This document shows positions 61,102 to 64,000 of a stretch of DNA of 64,000 bases, piece after piece. The notes under the pieces were generated by a model. The model had not been told where the DNA came from and did not search any database. It worked only from the letters and a program-made list of their open reading frames with translations. How positions within the stretch are numbered: the stretch's first letter is position 1; each line of letters starts with the position of its first letter. The position numbers and the translations under genes were made by a program. The DNA comes from Methanococcoides orientis (GTDB taxonomy: Archaea; Halobacteriota; Methanosarcinia; Methanosarcinales; Methanosarcinaceae): assembly GCF_021184045.1 (NCBI RefSeq), contig NZ_CP073710.1, forward strand, positions 1,684,685 to 1,748,684, in the 5' to 3' direction.

Positions 61102-61443
61102 TCAATCCAGCTTCCCATAATGATTCTTCCACCTGTCAGCTCTTTTAATGAACTCCCCATACCCTTCCTTTCGGATGAACTCGAGGGATTGCCTGCACTT
61201 CCCGCGTGAATAGCCTTTCTTGTACCACTCCTGAACGATCTCACAGGACTCCCATTCCGGGCAATCGGCACAGGTCCCATACCCCTTATCCCTGAAACAG
61301 CACAGCTTCATCTTGCACTTAGCCCTGTTGATGTCCCTTTCCCCACCTTCATAACCCAGCCTGCATCCGCGGCAGTTCTTGTTCTTTAATTCGCGACAGG
61401 TCTTGCAATAAGCTCCACAGCAACCGATCTCAATTTTAGACAT
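61102..61443 (-). CDS. DUF3795-family Cys-rich protein
   Basis: A 113-residue protein. GCCGAYCKTCRELKNKNCRG carries the DUF3795 motif (CGxYCxxC), followed by GCRLGYEGG, KCKMKLCCFRDKGYGTCADC and CEIVQEWYKKGY. The many cysteines suggest a metal or iron-sulfur site; the function is unknown. ATG 61443 fits the family start. It is divergent from the RimK-like gene and lies just past the tRNA on the opposite strand. Confidence 0.87.
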   Translation of the reverse strand: MSKIEIGCCGAYCKTCRELKNKNCRGCRLGYEGGERDINRAKCKMKLCCFRDKGYGTCADCPEWESCEIVQEWYKKGYSRGKCRQSLEFIRKEGYGEFIKRADRWKNHYGKLD

Positions 61444-61579
61444 TGACCTTAACTTCCCAGATTCCCGAATTAATATACAAATCATTAAGAAACACGATTA
61501 TTAATAGATAACCAACCACGATCCAGCCAAATTCCTTATATCTACAAAAGCTATTCCCGCATAAAAACGAGGGAAAAAC

Positions 61580-62542
61580 GTGAAAGGATGGATCTTATAC
61601 AAACATTCCGAATTGGAATTAAAACCTGAAACATACGAGATCAATCGTCTTCTTGAAGTTGCTGAAAAGAACAATATTGAAATGAAGGTGTTAACGCCGG
61701 AACAGTTCGAACTCATTGTCACAAGAGATGATCGCAAAGGTGTCCTTTTAGACGGGGAAACGGTCTCACTGCCTGATTTCATTCTTCCCCGAATGGGAGC
61801 AGAAACATCATATTTTGCACTGGCCATCATAAGACATCTGGAAAGACTTGGAGTACATACTTTCAATTCATCCCACAGTATTGAAACAGTAAAGGACAAA
61901 CTGTACTCCCAGCAGATACTTGCAGAGGCGGATATCGCATTCCCAAAGACCATGCTTGCAAAGCATCCCATTGATGTGAACCTTGTTGAAGAACAATTTG
62001 GATTCCCGTTAATTGTAAAAACACTTTCAGGGTCAATGGGAAGTGGCGTATTCCTTTCCGAGAACAAATCCAACTTCATAGACCTGATGGAACTCATACG
62101 TTCAACAAGGAGCAACGTTAATTTCATCATTCAGGAATTTGTCAAATCCAGTATGGGACGTGACCTTCGTGTAATCATCATTGGAGGACGTGCCGTTGCC
62201 TGTATGGAAAGAGTCGCCCAGGAAGGAGATTTCAAAGCTAACTTCTCAAGAGGAGGAATGGTCAGATCCTTTGAGATGACACCAGAAATTGAATGGTTAG
62301 CTACCGAAACTGCAAAGGTCTTTGGTCTTGAGATATCAGGGATAGACCTTCTCTTTGACGGAGAACACTTCAAGGTATGTGAAGCGAACTCATCACCGGG
62401 CTTCGAAGGAGTGGAAAGCTGCTGTGATACGGACATAGCACAGGAAATGTACGACTTTATCAGGGTAAGGCTCGGAATGTTCCCGGAAGAAGAAGAAGAA
62501 GAAGAAGAAGAAGAACTCAAAAGAAAGAAGAAGAGTCTCTGA
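61580..62542 (+). CDS. RimK-family ATP-grasp ligase with a poly-glutamate C-terminal tail
   Basis: A 320-residue ATP-grasp ligase aligned along its length with RimK: LPDFILPRMGAETSYFALAI, DKLYSQQILAEADIAFPKTM, PLIVKTLSGSMGSGVFLSEN, RDLRVIIIGGRAVACMERVA, GDFKANFSRGGM and VCEANSSPGFEGVE. RimK adds Glu to ribosomal protein S6; methanogen relatives (MptN, CofF) add Glu to tetrahydromethanopterin or F420. Which substrate applies here is open. GTG 61580 follows GAGGGAAAAAC. The C-terminus is ten Glu coded by (GAA)10, then LKRKKKSL. Confidence 0.88.
   Translation: MKGWILYKHSELELKPETYEINRLLEVAEKNNIEMKVLTPEQFELIVTRDDRKGVLLDGETVSLPDFILPRMGAETSYFALAIIRHLERLGVHTFNSSHSIETVKDKLYSQQILAEADIAFPKTMLAKHPIDVNLVEEQFGFPLIVKTLSGSMGSGVFLSENKSNFIDLMELIRSTRSNVNFIIQEFVKSSMGRDLRVIIIGGRAVACMERVAQEGDFKANFSRGGMVRSFEMTPEIEWLATETAKVFGLEISGIDLLFDGEHFKVCEANSSPGFEGVESCCDTDIAQEMYDFIRVRLGMFPEEEEEEEEEELKRKKKSL
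62486..62515 (+). repeat. Coding trinucleotide repeat (GAA)10
   Basis: Ten identical GAA codons encode the glutamate run near the C-terminus of the RimK-like protein. Copy-number changes would alter only tail length. Confidence 0.95.
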
Positions 62543-62549
62543 AAAAGAA

Positions 62550-62570
62550 TGAGGTTTCCTTAAAACCTCA
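62550..62570. terminator. Shared hairpin between convergent genes
   Basis: TGAGGTTT pairs perfectly with AAACCTCA around a 5-base loop. It lies after the RimK-like stop, and its right arm contains the stop codon of the leftward chagasin-like gene. It could serve both transcripts. Confidence 0.5.
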
Positions 62571-63416
62571 CTCCATCACGTTGTCCATAGTGAACTCGAA
62601 GGTATCCGTCACACCGTTCACATCCACCGTATAGACACCTGCTTCAAGACCATACACTTCCAGAGGGATGTTCACCTCAAAGGGCACAAGTGCCTGTGTG
62701 CACATGGCATCTGTCGGCCTCTTGGTCTTCAGGGCCACATTGAAGGTGTTCCCATCCCTTGTGACCTCGATGTTTTCCTCATCGATCACAGTGCATCCAT
62801 CAGGAAGGTATCCTGTGGCACTCACACTTACCTGCAGTGGGAATGACTCCATCATGAAGATTTCGATGTCATCGACCATAGCATCACGAATGATGTATTC
62901 AGTGTCATCAACGTCGGTGATCATATCATCTCCATCAGCATCATCCTCGCCGTCATGTTCACCTGAAGCAAGGACAGTTACGGTCATGCCGAATGTATCT
63001 TCATCACCGGTTGTGTTTTCCCAGGATCTCTTGTAGATCGCAGAGATCTCGTAGGTCCCTTCGTTTTCTGCCTGGAACTTCCACTCATGGATGCCACCTG
63101 CTCCCACCAGATCTTCATCCTCCTGAGCAATTACAAAATCGTCTTCCACCAGTGTCAGACCTTCAGGGACCGTGACCTCCCAGGAATAACCTGTTGTCGG
63201 GTTCTCTTTAAGCTTCAGCACAATGAGATCATTTTGTTCCATTGTGACCTCACTTGCATTTGCATCCTCAGTTAACACCGCCCCCGATTCAACGATCTCT
63301 ACATCATCAGTAAGATCAATAGTTCCATTTTCTGTGCAGCCCATGGAAAAAGCAGCCATTGTAACCGCCACGATGGTTATCAGGACCAGAATGCCCATAC
63401 CTGTATATTTTGACAT
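62568..63416 (-). CDS. Lipoprotein with chagasin-type (I42) protease-inhibitor domain
   Basis: A 282-residue exported protein. The signal peptide GILVLITIVAVTMAAFSMGC ends in a lipobox-like MGC. The inhibitor domain (residues ~45-150) has the loop motifs KENPTTGYSWEVTV (NPTTGY), GAGGIHEWKFQ and IYKRSW of the I42 family, which blocks papain-like cysteine proteases. An acidic linker (HDGEDDADGDDMITDVDD) leads to a second beta-rich domain of ~110 residues with two cysteines (DGCTVIDEENIEV; DAMCTQALVPFEV) that I do not recognise. The acidity suits an extracellular protein of a salt-tolerant organism. Confidence 0.85.
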   Translation of the reverse strand: MSKYTGMGILVLITIVAVTMAAFSMGCTENGTIDLTDDVEIVESGAVLTEDANASEVTMEQNDLIVLKLKENPTTGYSWEVTVPEGLTLVEDDFVIAQEDEDLVGAGGIHEWKFQAENEGTYEISAIYKRSWENTTGDEDTFGMTVTVLASGEHDGEDDADGDDMITDVDDTEYIIRDAMVDDIEIFMMESFPLQVSVSATGYLPDGCTVIDEENIEVTRDGNTFNVALKTKRPTDAMCTQALVPFEVNIPLEVYGLEAGVYTVDVNGVTDTFEFTMDNVME

Positions 63417-63536
63417 GATAATTTATCTCCTGTATCTATGCAAATGAATAACTCGTAGCTATATAGCCATTACTTAAGCTACGAATCGATTTGAAGTCAT
63501 CCAATAACGATTATACAGTAAGTAGAACACAAAACC

Positions 63537-64000
<464 letters not shown>

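Overview
The window comes from a methylotrophic methanogenic archaeon of the family Methanosarcinaceae. Gene content resembles Methanococcoides, Methanolobus and marine Methanosarcina; the genus is an inference. The diagnosis rests on a trimethylamine/dimethylamine methyltransferase operon with two in-frame amber (pyrrolysine) codons, the corrinoid activase RamA, an Rnf complex joined to a multihaem cytochrome c (MmcA), an archaeal histone, RPA/RFC/GINS/PriS replication proteins and archaeal ribosomal protein operons. No CRISPR array, insertion sequence, prophage or rRNA gene was seen. There is one tRNA gene.

Layout. 0-17 kb is mostly housekeeping: argC-CBS-argJ (arginine), a DUF1616/CPBP membrane pair, pgk with an AMMECR1 gene, ADP-forming acetyl-CoA synthetase beside a DRTGG/BioD-like partner, an iron-sulfur flavoprotein, a ClC channel, and a run containing an MtaB-like methylthiotransferase, GlpX and the KEOPS subunit Cgi121. 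17-28 kb holds thrC, leuS, a two-gene transcription-regulator operon, a phosphodiesterase, an RPA operon and an NhaP-type antiporter.

28-38 kb is the methylamine island. The operon runs right to left: mttB, mttC, mttP, a 98-aa winged-helix-like gene, a 52-aa membrane peptide, mtbC, mtbB. It is preceded by ramA, a 201-aa protein with a CxCxCxCxC tail and a divergent Cys-rich DUF6951 gene. TMA is demethylated by MttB/MttC and DMA by MtbB/MtbC; MttP probably imports substrate and RamA reductively activates the corrinoid proteins. mtbC has no ATG, GTG or TTG at its expected start: an ACG sits 7 bases after a strong Shine-Dalgarno. The pyl genes are not in the window.

38-42 kb carries a second RPA operon, a histone, a small-multidrug-export-like protein and the RFC small subunit. 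42-50.6 kb is the energy-conservation cluster: a 133-aa gene, mmcA, rnfCDGEAB and a MA0665-like membrane gene, with apbE (flavin transferase for Rnf subunits) divergent. 50.7-61 kb is information processing: ThpR, the c-di-AMP synthase DacZ, pelota and RqcH (ribosome rescue), PriS, GINS, L44e, S27e, aIF2-alpha, Nop10, a PAC2 protein, endonuclease Q with a PCNA-binding tail, and a tRNA-Ser(CGA) that appears interrupted in its D-arm. 61-64 kb has a DUF3795 protein, a RimK-like ligase ending in ten glutamates, a chagasin-type lipoprotein and a truncated AlkD-like gene.

Every complete gene whose stop codon I read ends in TAA or TGA. TAG occurs in frame only at the two pyrrolysine positions. Starts were chosen by eye from Shine-Dalgarno matches (GGAGGTGATC-like) and family N-termini.
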